From positions 1,240,001 to 1,304,000 of the forward strand of contig OZ020253.1 in NCBI GenBank assembly GCA_963971285.1: 64,000 nucleotides of DNA. The letters run 5' to 3'. The notes under the pieces were generated by a model. The model did no database searches. It was not told the DNA's origin and saw nothing but the letters and a program-made list of their open reading frames with translations. Below, one piece after another: positions 1-10,233 of the stretch. The first letter of the stretch is position 1, and every line of letters begins with the position of its first letter. Both the position numbers and the translations under genes were made by a program. Origin of the DNA: Astropecten irregularis. Taxonomy: Eukaryota > Echinodermata > Asteroidea > Paxillosida > Astropectinidae.

Positions 1-199
1 CAACATTCAGCTAAACATGATTCATTTTCTTTTCAGTAAAACCCTCCTAGTCTACATGAGTGCTCCTCAATTCTTCCTATTTTCTGCTCTAAGAGGAGAA
101 AAGCGCGCTTCACAGACCTTCAGGACTGATCACATCATAATATCCATCCACGATCCTCACAATACGCCACTCATTACAAAAAGCAGACGACCAACATCA
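1..199. other. Left-edge spacer, nothing recognised
   Basis: AT-rich sequence with no convincing coding potential or repeat that I recognise. It leads into the CpG-rich block that starts near 200. Confidence 0.4.
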
Positions 200-556
200 C
201 AGCAAAACTTCATCAGCCAATGAGAGAGCGACACACCTCCCTACGTCACCAAACCACTACACACTACACATGCGCAGATGAGATCCTGCATCACCCTCTA
301 AACGAAGCGCGGACTCCACCGCGGCGGTGGATAACAGAGACGAACGTTTGACGCTCGTGGACAGTTGATTCTAAGCAACACCAGGAACGGCACGACTGAC
401 AAGCCAGCTATACAGCTAGACGCTTTTCCCTGACTGTGTATTATTGCTCATCGATCTTTGGACTACTCATCAAGGCAAGAGACAGCAATCACTCGATCGA
501 GACAAAAGTCAAGAGACGTGGTCGTCCAACTCAGCCTGCCTGTACACTAAGCAGAG
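200..556 (+). promoter_or_regulatory. Candidate promoter and non-coding first exon with strong splice donor
   Basis: This block is richer in CpG than its AT-rich surroundings. It holds a CCAAT motif near 219, a 15-base perfect palindrome CCACCGCGGCGGTGG at about 317-331, and ends in GCAGAG followed by GTGAGTAC, a near-consensus 5' splice site with GT at 557-558. The last 150 bases before the donor contain no ATG, as expected for a 5' UTR exon. The gene it would serve is unknown, and the next exon is not visible. It could belong to the neuropeptide gene 35 kb downstream on the same strand, or to another gene. It could also be a chance donor in a CpG-rich patch. Confidence 0.4.
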
Positions 557-627
557 GTGAGTACATACCATTACCACGCTGTGCATTTATAATCGCTGTT
601 TCCGTACACAATTCCGTATAAAAATCA

Positions 628-897
628 TGTACATTCGAGGATTGGTAACACACCCAAACAGAAATGTTCACAGATTTACGTATAACTTTCAGGGTATGAA
701 GATGGTGATGGTAGAAACATACCGCTAAAATTGTTCTGTCTGAAATGCTGTAATTATCCAGAAAAGAGTAAAACCAGTGCCCAAAAGTATTTTCTCTGTT
801 TTCTCAAAACAGATGACTGTTACTGTATCTTCCTTGATATTTTTGCCCATGAATCTGTTTTTCTTTGACAAAAACCAAAGTATGATATTACATTTCA
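628..897. repeat. Family C inverted-repeat element (MITE-like)
   Basis: The copy runs from GATTGGTAACACACCC through a conserved block (CACAGATTTACG, then GGTAGAAACATACCG) to TATGATATTACATTT. The same blocks recur in the same order at more than ten other places in this window. No coding sequence is seen. Non-autonomous DNA transposon is the best guess. Confidence 0.7.
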
Positions 898-1015
898 ATC
901 TTGACACGAATCAGTATCTGATTTTTGTTTTGCTTCTTTGTGATCCTCCTAATTAGTTTACGATTTTTATCGTAAGATAGGATTCATTGTTGGGAATTCT
1001 AGGTTCACATTTCCA

Positions 1016-1350
1016 AAAGTTTCATTGTCGTTTTACTTTTTGCAATGTCCAAAAAACTGCCTTAAAACAAAATGTAACGAAAGAGTTTCGTATTATTCTA
1101 CCGCATTCAGAAGTAAGCAAGTGAACAAAATCAACACGCGTTCAAGTAAAGTATTGATCATCATTTTATTGTTTGAAAACTAGTGTCATTTTTCCAACAA
1201 CTTTCCTTGTCATATTTTCTTCTTGCAATATAAGAAAACTTCCTTGCTACGAAATGAACCGAAAGAGTTGTGTATTTACATCGAATTTAGAAAGAAGTAA
1301 GTGTAGAAAAAAATCAACACGCGTTTTCAGTCAGTCAAAATATTCAATTA
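1016..1350. repeat. Imperfect local tandem duplication
   Basis: Two diverged copies (about 1016-1152 and 1188-1350) share the same order of blocks: CTTCCTTG or ACTGCCTT, then ACGAAAGAGTT, an AGAAGTAAG block, and AAATCAACACGCGTT. Divergence suggests an old duplication. The rest of 898-1667 shows nothing I can name. Confidence 0.5.
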
Positions 1351-1667
1351 AATATTATTTCCGTGAACTTGTCATTCAAATTCTTCTATGGACCGAGCGA
1401 GCGCAAATTTAATTTCTTTTCCTGCCGTTTGTCAAACACTTGGTAAATATTGGTTGAGGAATGCGGTAAAAAAAATCCCAAGACAGCTTGAAATAATAAA
1501 GGAATATTCTTAAGTAGGCTGTATGGGAGATGGCGTTTTAACGTTGCTCTGTTTTTGTTTCTGTAATGAATGAAAGCCGTAACTTAGAAGATTTGGTGAT
1601 ACTGACAACTCATCTTAAGATGTTCAATCTAAGTGTGCTTGGTGAAATCCAGCTCAGATAATTTATT

Positions 1668-2026
1668 GAAGGTATAATACATGATTGGTAAAGGCCACAG
1701 AACACCAGTCGCACTTTGTCTGATCAAACAATGTACATAAAACAATACACCTGTGAAAATGTAAGCTCAATCGGACATCTGAACACGAGAAAATAGCGAA
1801 AAACTCGACTATTTTTCTTATAAAACATAAAGAATGGTTTTGATCTTACCCTGAGATCCAAACTTTTTTAGGTCTTTGTTTGACTAATTTCTGGATAAAT
1901 ACTCCATTTCAGGCGGAAATATTTTAACGGTTTGTTTCTATCAGCACCATCTTCATACCCTGAAAGTTATACGTAAATCTGTAAAATTATTGTTTTGGTA
2001 TTTACCAATCCTGTACTGTACCTTTA
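1668..2026. repeat. Family C element, opposite orientation
   Basis: It starts AAGGTATAATACATGATTGG and ends CCAATCCTGTACTGTACCTTT. It contains the family's CATCTTCATACCCTG and TTATACGTAAATCTG blocks in reverse orientation relative to the copy at 628. Both ends carry the inverted terminal pattern of the family. Confidence 0.75.
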
Positions 2027-3159
2027 AATGTCTTTTTATTTTTTGTGATTTTTAATTTAATATTCGTGAGATGCACTTCAACAAAACTGTTCACAAATTC
2101 TCTATAATTTGTAAAAAAAAAAATTGGAAAAGGAAGAAAAAACATTTATCACACCAGTAACAAATTCCCTGGTCGCCTTGAATGTAAAGTTCTTTTTTAC
2201 GCTAAATATTATGACAGATCGTGAAATTGTCAGCATTTCTGTACTTATACCAAATATATTTAGGCCTACGCAGCAAAAACATGTCAAGGCGCTTAAATTG
2301 AGTCAAACTCAATTCCATAACTTCTCAAGGACTCTACTTTTTTCCCGCCTATCAGCGAAACAAATATCCAATTTAATCGCTGGCTCCATTGTAAACGACT
2401 ACCGGATTCCGGTAGCCGGATATTTGTCCTCAGCGATTCATATCACAAATACGTACTGCTAATATTGCGCCTAATGGCTGCGCGGGATTAGAGTAATCAC
2501 GGTAACTAAATTTCCGTAAAAAAAGAAGAAGTAAATTTGACTAAAAAAGAACGAATTGCATAAATTACTTTCCCCGGATGCGAGGAGGCTTCAACACGAA
2601 CGGGGAATAAGAATGAAATTCATTAGTGAAAGGAACGAATTTATTTAATGAACCGACACGACTCCATTTTCATTTGTGGGAATTTGTAACTCTTGCGCCA
2701 GTCTAACGAGAAACCTTGCTCGTGGGATCGAGAAAAAAAAGTAGATTTGGCGACCGAGCGCCACTGCAGTTTCCTCGGCGAGAAAATACAGCTCCAATTT
2801 GCAACAATTTAAGCACCACTGCGCTGGAATTGCTCAAAGATTGTCACTTATACTCGTTCTTGACTTTATAATGTAATACCATGGAGGTTTAAATTGAGGT
2901 GGAATGCGTTAGGATTTGATGCACAGACTGTCTGGAAAAGAAATCCTGAAGGAAATTTGAACAGATCAAATAATGTTCCGTTTGCATGCACGTCATGATA
3001 CTGATGGAGTAATGGTATAATACTGCTACACGCGCCTTTTTTAAAACTTAAACGTCTGGTCACAAATAACCTATAATCCTAATACGAACTGGCATGGTTA
3101 ACAGAAATAAGTGGAAAGTCGCCAATTTTATCAAACCGCCCTTTCACAATCCGCAGGAA
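2027..3159. other. Spacer without recognised gene
   Basis: AT-rich sequence. Near 2360-2440 an inverted pair (CAAATATCC and GGATATTTG) brackets the palindrome ACCGGATTCCGGT. The open frame at 2124-2462 has a low-complexity, biased composition and no recognisable domain. Nothing else is supported. Confidence 0.4.
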
Positions 3160-3454
3160 ATATATTTATTATCATTCCATTATTATTTATTTCTGGTAAT
3201 GAAACCAAGGATTCCTCAAAAGCGCCTAGGCACTGTAGCTGGAAAGCCTGATGAAACCTTTTAATGGAAAGATAATGAGAAGAAGATACAGTTTTAGAGG
3301 TGGGAGGAAAACCCCAGAGTAGTATTCTGGGTAAAACCCACAGAATCAGGTAGGGACTGAAAACCCAATCCACTTGTGGACCGCGCCGGACTTGAACCCG
3401 GTCCGCCAGAGGTGAAAGGCGAGGAAAGAACCGCTACGCCAACCTGACTCCCCC
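3160..3454 (-). repeat. tRNA-headed SINE, near complete
   Basis: On the minus strand the element begins with a tRNA-like head containing an A-box-like GTTGGCGTAGCGG and a B box GGTTCAAGTCC. The body reads GGGTTTTCAGTCCCTACC and a proline-rich-looking CTGGGGTTTTCCTCCC, and it ends in an AT-rich, ATT-type tail near 3160-3190. Related bodies occur at 4005, 50430 and 61330. Head, body and tail together make a tRNA-derived SINE likely. Confidence 0.75.
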
Positions 3455-4004
3455 TAAATAATAATTGTCCCATCATTTTAATATTCTCCTGAATTGTCCC
3501 CCTTTAGATGCAAATTTTCGCTTATAGCCGCTTTCGTTGATTAGTTTGTTTTGTGGGGGATTGTCCCTAATATCAGAATCGGCAAAAACTTGACAATTCA
3601 ACGAAGACGGTTGCTGCGTTGCAGGACCGCTTGCATTCACGTTCTTGCTCTGGATAAACACAGTTCTATTTCGCAGCAACAATGGAACAAAAAAGGCCAA
3701 GCGGTTGATTATTATTTTCTTGGCGATGAAGCCAGATTTTCATCAAAGGTATCCATAGCAACATATAGACAGGGATGATATGCCTCAGATTAAAATCTTA
3801 TTTCAATTTTTTAATTTTTTTTTTGGATTTCATATTTCTTTTCCCTCACAGGCTGTGTACAAAAGTAAAGGAGATTTTCAGATATGACACTTGTTATGCC
3901 CCCTATCAGCTGTTTTCAGACATTTTTATCATTGGTCAATCTCATCCCTGTAAAAATATCTGACAATACCAAACCTTATATAGGGGAACATCCATTATTT
4001 TGAT

Positions 4005-4105
4005 GAAAGTGGGAAAACAAATCGGGTAGGAACTGAAAATCTAATTTTAAACTGGTTCAAGATAGGTTTCGAACCCGAGCCCGAAATACGTCACTGCCTA
4101 AATTG
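4005..4105 (-). repeat. SINE fragment related to 3160-3454
   Basis: It carries GGGTAGGAACTGAAAATC and a B-box-like TTTCGAACCCG (minus-strand sense CGGGTTCGAAA), matching the head-body junction of the SINE at 3160-3454. The tail region is missing or too diverged. Confidence 0.55.
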
Positions 4106-5816
4106 TTATGCTTAATACGTGTAGTGCTTTATACGTGAAATCTATTTCATGAAATTAAGCAAGATTTCGGCGCTAAATCCGTTAGCGAAGAATTTCTAGG
4201 CTAACCTTAATTTGTTTCTGCTAACGCACTGTCATAATATGAATTATGCACAAAATCCTTGCTTACTGTTACCAAAAAGAAAACTCCGGTAAAATACGCA
4301 AACCGTATAAGCAAAAAAAAATCTGCTATACCGTAAGCGAAGAATTTTTGCTTACGGGAACGGATTCCATGAAATTGGGCTCTCATTGCCAGTGACAAGA
4401 CACGAGAGAAATTCAAGTTGGGAATTCAAGTAACTCATTAATTTTGAATTAATGAAATACGGCTTTACTATCTCAACACATTTCTGCCGTGCAAGATCGT
4501 TTCTGCGTGCCATACGTTTCATCTCTTTGTTCTCTTGAAAAAAGTGATTAATTTCGCTGATCATCAATAATGAAAACGCTCAAGACAGCTTTTTGAGGCA
4601 ATTCATCAAATGGATGCTGCATTACACTCAATCTAAGTGGCAATATTGCCAATTCTCAATCAAAAACCAACCCAAGTTTTGATCCAGGATCCTGATAAGA
4701 GTTTCTGACAAAATTGCGTGCGTTCTTCTCGTTATACTTAAGAGAGTATCAATAAACATCGTAAATTGACGTCTCTGAAAGTCGTGTTAGCAGTTTGCAT
4801 GCGCATCGATATACTTTCTTTGAATTAGGGTCATTGGCCATTTTGAGGTAGCACTAAATGGCCATTCGGCAAATTGCCCCGAGAATTCGCGAGAATTAAC
4901 GCGAAGTAGGCAGCATGCATGTACCACAGCGAAACCGTTGCAGAGATTTGCCAGATTAGCTAAGTACCGACTGCGAAATGAGTTGGCTTTTATTTGGAAG
5001 TTAGAAAATACCATCTACGACCATAAATGAAAGCAAACTTTGAGTTGCTAAATTTAAAACCTCTTAAATCTTAATGATTGTGTATTGTAAAGACCATCAG
5101 TAAAATACAGCATATAAAAGTTATTATGAGAATAAATTGTGGGTGATTGTAATTTATGGGCGTCGTGCTTTATACCAACAGAAATCCTTCAATTTGTGTC
5201 CTGAAGCTATCTCTTCAAACATGATCGGTATAGCCTTCAGTAAAATCGAGGGAGAAAATATCACCAAGGGTTATTGCTGTTCATGCTGGATACGATTCTG
5301 CAATTTTTTATCGAGAACTGGAAAATTACCCCGCTGTTCTGAACAAATTGCACTTCGTAACTTTGTCAACGCACGGGCCTATGTCCTCGATTGACTGTGT
5401 AGGACACGCAATAATTCGATTCGTAATTTTACAAGCACGGGGAATTTCAAACATACTTATTTGATTGAGACATCTTAATGTTTGCCAATAAAAGACTCGA
5501 ATGGATTTTCGAGTTCGTGTTTAAGTACACTGTCCACATGGTTAGAAATATTATGCAATTGAATTGTCTATTAAAACGCACGGAGAAACGTAATACATGA
5601 ATTATGCTTAAACAAAGTGTATTTTGGCGTCATGGCAACGAGTAAGGATGCGGTTGGTTTCCATGTCAACCAGTCAGGAACTAAATACAAAAATCATACC
5701 GAAATTGGCTCTTTTTTTCTCCCAAGGAAATTATCAAATTAATGTTTTATTCAAATGTGATTTAGGAGGAAGTAATGTTTAAAATGATTTGGAATAAGAC
5801 AATTTTGTTATCCATG
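4106..5816. other. Spacer without recognised gene
   Basis: AT-rich sequence. Two copies of a GCGAAGAATTT motif (about 4187 and 4338) with nearby GCTTACG repeats hint at an old inverted element near 4150-4370, too weak to delimit. No exon with paired splice signals was found. Confidence 0.35.
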
Positions 5817-6332
5817 CCTATGATGGGGCCTCCCTATAGTTATTTATCTTTGCTCAGGGTGCCAGCCAAAAGCCATATAACCCATTAAATGCCATACCAG
5901 TGCTCTACCATCTGAGCTATCCAGTCCTATGATGGGGCCTCCCTATAGTCAACTATCTTAGCTCAGGGTGCCAGTCAGAAGCCATACAACCCATTAACTG
6001 CCATGCAGTGCTCTACCATCTGAGCTATCCAGCCCTATGATCGGGCCTCCCTATAGTCAACTATCTTTGCTCAGGGTGCCAGCCAGAAGCCATATAACCC
6101 ATAAACTGCCATACCAGTGCTCTACCATCTGAGCTATCCAGCCCTATGATGGGGCCTCCCTCCAGTCAACTATCTTTGTTCAGGGTGCCAGTCAGAAGCC
6201 ATATAACCCATTAACTGCCATACCAGTGGTCTACCATCTGAGCTATCCAGCCCAATGATGGGGCCTCCCTATAGTCAACTATCATTGCTCAGGGTGCCAG
6301 TCAGAAGCCGTGTAACCCATTAACTGCCATAA
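5817..6332 (-). repeat. Five-unit tandem array of a tRNA-repeat 5' part
   Basis: Units begin at 5817, 5926, 6034, 6143 and 6252, giving a period of 108-109 bp; the last unit is partial. Each full unit has GGGCCTCCCTATAGT, a TTGCTCAGGGTGCCAG block and the minus-strand tRNA 5' half GCTATCCAG / ATCTGAGC / CTCTACCA. The tRNA B-box half is absent from every unit. The sequence is related to the tRNA-headed repeat found at 7062, 10076, 41698 and 62864, so the array looks like local amplification of the leader plus A-box half of that repeat. Confidence 0.85.
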
Positions 6333-6368
6333 GAGTGGACAAATTAAGGAAGAGGATTTTATCAAATG

Positions 6369-6426
6369 CTTGGAGTTACGAAGGCCTGACGTTTCGATCC
6401 TATAGCAGGATCCTTCTCAAAGACTA
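6369..6426 (-). repeat. Family D hairpin module
   Basis: The minus-strand sense reads GATCCTGCTATAGGATC, a self-complementary hairpin, followed directly by GAAACGTCAGGCC and then an AACTCCAAGC block. The same hairpin-plus-GAAACGTC module recurs at 7322, 12240, 31786, 34108, 48224 and 52057. It resembles modules known from Penelope-like retroelements. Confidence 0.6.
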
Positions 6427-7061
6427 AATGACAAGAGGACAAGAACATGCAATTAAAGATACACATAAATGGATGAGAGGATTAGAACTAATGGGGATTT
6501 GAGATAGTCTTCCACGCATGCATTAAAGCGGTGCAAATGAGACCAAATTACAAACGATCTATTGGAATCAACTTCGAAAAACTTCGATTCTTGCTTGTTC
6601 TCTATCGGAGTTCTTGGTAACTAGCACTCGGCCCGAGGAAATGGCGCTTTGGTCGGGGTAACAGATATTGCATTGAATGGTGTGGAAGAGTCGTTGGCGA
6701 CACGGCACTTCTGTTATATCCCTAATCAGACGCAAGCTGATACCAGACTTACACTCAAAGAACTAAGGATTTCCCGTCCAGCAGCAAAGAGTAGACCGAG
6801 TCGCCACTAGGCATTACACAGAACAACTGTTCAAACCACGAGGCTAGTATTCTGGCATCGAAATCGCCTGTACTGTCTCAGGTTTCAACAGACAGAGGAA
6901 GATAGCGGTCTAAGTGTCGGATACGCACCGTCGGTAAGCCCCTATTCCCAGCTCATTTTAAGAGGCGGTGAAATTTCACGTTCTGACCCCGAGCAACTTT
7001 TTGGCACGCATACTTTGGTGTTATATCGCAGCATTTTCTTATCTATCTAGTTTCAAAGTTA
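6427..7061. other. Spacer without recognised gene
   Basis: Moderate-GC stretch with no open frame of note. CAGACAGAGGAAGATAGCG near 6889 recurs at about 18478, so part of this spacer belongs to a dispersed repeat that I cannot delimit. Confidence 0.35.
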
Positions 7062-7318
7062 CTGAAAAGTGAACAAAGAAAAATTGACCGGGGCGGGATT
7101 CGAACCGACGACCACCTGAAAACCGTACAGGCGCTCTACCAACTGAGCCATCCAGCCCTACGTTGGCGGTGTCCCAAATAGTCAATTATCTTTGTTCGTT
7201 TAGCAGTCAGAAGCAACGAAACCACACACACACACACACCGCCATACCCCAAGGAACATTTCTTCGATACACGCAGCAATGCTGCAACCTAGGAACGGTA
7301 CATGGGGGATCACTCATA
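7062..7318 (-). repeat. tRNA-headed repeat (Thr-like head), long copy
   Basis: The minus-strand tRNA-like segment lies at about 7084-7157, with D arm GCTCAGTTGGTAGAGC, an anticodon stem CCTG/CAGG and T loop GGTTCGAATCC. The flanks are conserved between copies: AGTGAACAAAGAAAAATTG on one side and GTCAATTATCTTTGTTCG plus GCAGTCAGAAGC on the other. A short (AC)n run sits at 7224-7240. The copy number and shared flanks mark it as a repeat, not a working tRNA gene. Confidence 0.75.
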
Positions 7319-7321
7319 TTG

Positions 7322-7500
7322 TCAGCTTTTGAAAAAAATCCTGCTTGTATCGAAACGCGTCAGGCCCTCCTAACTCCAAGCATTTTGGCTGCCGAGCAAT
7401 TTCCAGCACGCTTTTACTTGTAGTTTCCAAGTTGCTTAATTGGAGTTCAGAAGGCCTGACGTTTCGATCCTGTAGCAGGATCATTCTCAAACGCTAAACT
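7322..7500. repeat. Family D modules in inverted pair
   Basis: A plus-strand copy (AATCCTGC, ATCGAAACG, GTCAGGCCCTCC) at 7322-7390 is followed by a minus-strand copy (GGCCTGACGTTTCGATCC, GTAGCAGGATC) at 7441-7500. Head-to-tail or inverted partial copies are typical of Penelope-like elements. The pair could also be two independent insertions. Confidence 0.55.
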
Positions 7501-7522
7501 TTCCAAGTTGATTGCGTGACCA

Positions 7523-7664
7523 GGGATCGATTTTACGAAGCCCTACGATCGATCGATCGTAACTCGAGTTACGAAGGATAACCCATCGTATCCAACATAA
7601 GGCTGCAATGCATCATAAGTCCTACGATTTGTAGTAAGTTACGAAGAGTTTGGTGAAATCGACC
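7523..7664. repeat. Family A palindromic element, near complete
   Basis: Ends are GGGATCGATTTTACG and GGTGAAATCGACC, an inverted pair. The interior is itself made of nested palindromes around CTACGATCGATCG, GGATAACCCATCG and GTCCTACGAT. About ten copies or fragments occur in the window. No coding capacity is seen. Confidence 0.8.
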
Positions 7665-8652
7665 GCTCGTTAAAGTTTAACAAGTTGCTAGTAATGAATA
7701 TGAATGTATTTGGTATTATTGATAGACACCATGTAACAGCGACATCATCATCATGTTAAGGACGGGCCAACTATCAACCTTGCCATTTGTCTATGGGGAA
7801 AATACTAGACTAAGTAGGCGCTAATTAGTCACGGAAACAAAGAAAATCAACAATTTAATTGGTCTGGGGAAAGTCTATCAAATTTTATAATTGCTGATTA
7901 TTTTGATGACTTTGGTTAATTGCTCCGGATGCAGACAGACCCACGAGACCAATTAAGTTATAATTAATTCCCAAAGCTTCAGCTATTTTGTCTTCTGCAA
8001 ACAGCTTACTAATTGGAAATGATCTGGGAAAAATAGATCAATTTGAAAAGCAAAGAAGACAGTGGGTGTGTCATTGTCTGCCAGAATTTTTCTTAAAGGC
8101 TAATTGCCTCGAAAACAGAAGCAAACATCAGGAAAGTGGATGGCATAATAGAGAACCATAGACGAATATGAGTAATTGCTTAAACAGGTGGATTGGTATT
8201 ACGTGGTATATAAATCATATGGGATTTGTGTATTCAGGACTTCAGCTCTTTGACTATAGTCTCCATTGGATAGCAATTTTGCTCATATTTAAATCTTTCC
8301 GTGCATTGTGTGATATCAAATCGCCCTTCCAGGGGCGGATCTAGCTTTCATGAAAAGAGGGTGGTGAAAATCGAAATGTTGCATTTTGATATGGCATCTA
8401 GTCTTTCAAATTTGTCATAGAGTGGAGGTGTGAAAAATGGTATGAAAATACACTGGAATTTTTTATTTGGTTAAAGAGTGGCAATTTGGTTTCTACATTT
8501 TACTGATATAAATAATAAGATTGGTCTGCGGCTGAACCGGGGGCTCAACCCCCCCCCCCCCAAACCCCACCCACCCCCCCCCCCCAAAAAAAAACTACCC
8601 TCCAAATCCGCATGCTCTCAATTATTTCACAGTATAGCCAACCAGCTAGTCT
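7665..8652. other. Spacer with cytosine tract
   Basis: AT-rich sequence with a long poly-C and CCCACCC tract followed by adenines at about 8550-8595. Nothing else is recognised. Confidence 0.4.
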
Positions 8653-8786
8653 GGGATCGATTTCACGAAGCCCTACGATAGATCATAACTCAAGTTACGA
8701 AGGATAACCCATCATATCCTACATAGGGCTGCAATGCATCTTAAGTCCTACGATTGATCGTAAGTTACGATGAGCTTAGTCACAAA
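8653..8786. repeat. Family A element, right end diverged
   Basis: It begins GGGATCGATTTCACGAAGCC and follows the family through GTAAGTTACGATGAG, where the right terminal repeat becomes unrecognisable. Confidence 0.7.
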
Positions 8787-9249
8787 CCCTGGTCACAAAA
8801 CTATAATTCATTTTTCACATCTATAATTAATTTTTTCTCGCGAAATGAAAAGCACTGCCTCTCAAGATTGAGCCTTTTTAATTGCGGTTATGAAAATTAC
8901 TGATCAAGCATGCAGACGATGTAGTCTATGTGTTATGCTATAGCATTCCCAACAGTGTAATATTCGCACTGGTGACAAACCAAAGTGTCAAGTTAAATCC
9001 GTGATCGAGTGAATATTAAATAATGGTACTGTGTTCTTCCCATGTTAACTATCAATGTTGTATATACCTAGTAATCTTTTTCGTGGTTTTACTTTAACCG
9101 CTCGTGTGTGAACATGGCAACGTGTTCTGCATTGGATTCTTGGACTGCGTAGATACTGTTAATGTTCGTGTCTTGGTTATCAACTCATCAAAACATGGAG
9201 TGTTGATGAGCAATAGGGCTTGGTAGCTAGGAACCCATAGAGGTATTAT
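8787..9249. other. Spacer, nothing recognised
   Basis: AT-rich sequence between two repeat elements. No exon, repeat or RNA gene could be supported. Confidence 0.35.
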
Positions 9250-9613
9250 TAAAAGTAGTATCATACCTTGGTAGCACACCGAAACAGAAATCTTCACATA
9301 TTGACCTATAACTTACAGGGTATAAAGAAGGTGATGGTAGAAACATACCATTAAAATGTTTCTGCCAGAAATGGTGTATTTATCCAGAAAAGAATAAGAC
9401 CAATGACCACAAACAATTTTGAAGATAAAAAATAACGATGAAAAGGTTTTTGAAATACTGTGTGCGTTTTTCACTGCTTTCTCAAATATTGGGCACCGTA
9501 TGGGACTGGGAATTTCACTAATGACTGTTAATGCATCTTTTCTTGATATTTATACCCATGAATCTGCATTTCTTGGACAAAAACAAACAAACAAAGTATG
9601 ATATTACCTTTAA
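9250..9613. repeat. Family C element
   Basis: Starts AAAAGTAGTATCATACC and ends GTATGATATTACCTTTAA, an inverted terminal pair. It contains the shared CTTCACATATTGACC and GGTAGAAACATACCA blocks. A short AAAC run lies near the right end. Confidence 0.8.
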
Positions 9614-9689
9614 GGAAATATAGAAACTGTACATCACCCAGGATTGGTTGAGAGATGTTGAAATATAAAAGCAGCTCAGTCCACAATGC

Positions 9690-9829
9690 ACCAATCCATA
9701 AGCCGCGCCCCCATTTTATTTCCGACCAATCACAGCCGTGATTTATGTCTGACGCGCGTTCGTGACGTAAAAATGAAGCGCGCGACTGGAATCATTCATT
9801 GGCTAAACAGGCGTGCAGTGGGCGGGGCT
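9690..9829. promoter_or_regulatory. CCAAT and GC-box rich block
   Basis: In about 140 bases there are CCAATCC, ACCAATCACAG, an inverted CCAAT (CATTGGCT), TGACGTAA (CRE-like), several CGCG motifs and GGGCGGGGC (GC box). This density is typical of animal promoters and contrasts with the AT-rich flanks. It lies directly before a protein-like open stretch on the plus strand. No TATA or clear initiator is visible. Confidence 0.35.
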
Positions 9830-10042
9830 TGAATACCCAAATCGGTCTTTCCGTGCCCGTATTCGAGTCAAATAATGGTAGCTTTGAGTTCGCCCAAAAG
9901 CCAGACGACTTCAAAAGGAAACCCGTTACTTTTTTCCCCGCGCAAACTGGATTCGAGAGTTTTCAAAAATGGATAGCGTTTCTTGAAAAATGCTCTCGCG
10001 AACCGAACTCCGCTTTATCGGTTTTGACTTTGGTCAGGCAAA
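9830..10042 (+). other. Protein-like open stretch of unknown identity
   Basis: This frame encodes a balanced, non-repetitive peptide that includes VPVFESNNGSFEF, KPDDFKRKPVTFF and FQKWIAFLEKC before running into an AAAC repeat and a tRNA-headed repeat. The frame stays open upstream into the CCAAT-rich block, but there is no ATG in frame and no good splice acceptor or donor. I do not recognise the family. It may be a real exon, a decayed gene piece, or chance. The residue mix (aromatic and charged residues well spread) looks more protein-like than other open frames nearby. Confidence 0.25.
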
Positions 10043-10075
10043 AACAAACAAACAAACAAACACTTGTTTTTGAAT

Positions 10076-10233
10076 TCATTGAAAAGTGAACAAAGAAAAA
10101 TTGACTGGAGCAAGATTCGAACCGGCGACATCCGGAATTCTGTACTGGCGCTCTACCAACTGAACCATCCAGCCCTACGTTGGTGGTGACCCCAATAGTC
10201 AATTATCTTTGTTCGTTTGGCAGTCAGAAGCCA
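10076..10233 (-). repeat. tRNA-headed repeat (Thr-like head)
   Basis: Shares AAAGTGAACAAAGAAAAATTG, the T-loop complement GATTCGAACC, the D-arm complement CTCTACCAACTGA and the distal GTCAATTATC / GCAGTCAGAAGC flank with the copy at 7062. Confidence 0.75.

Noticed and set aside
5817-6332. CRISPR array or tRNA cluster
   Set aside because: Whole 108-bp units are repeated without unique spacers, and each carries only half a tRNA.
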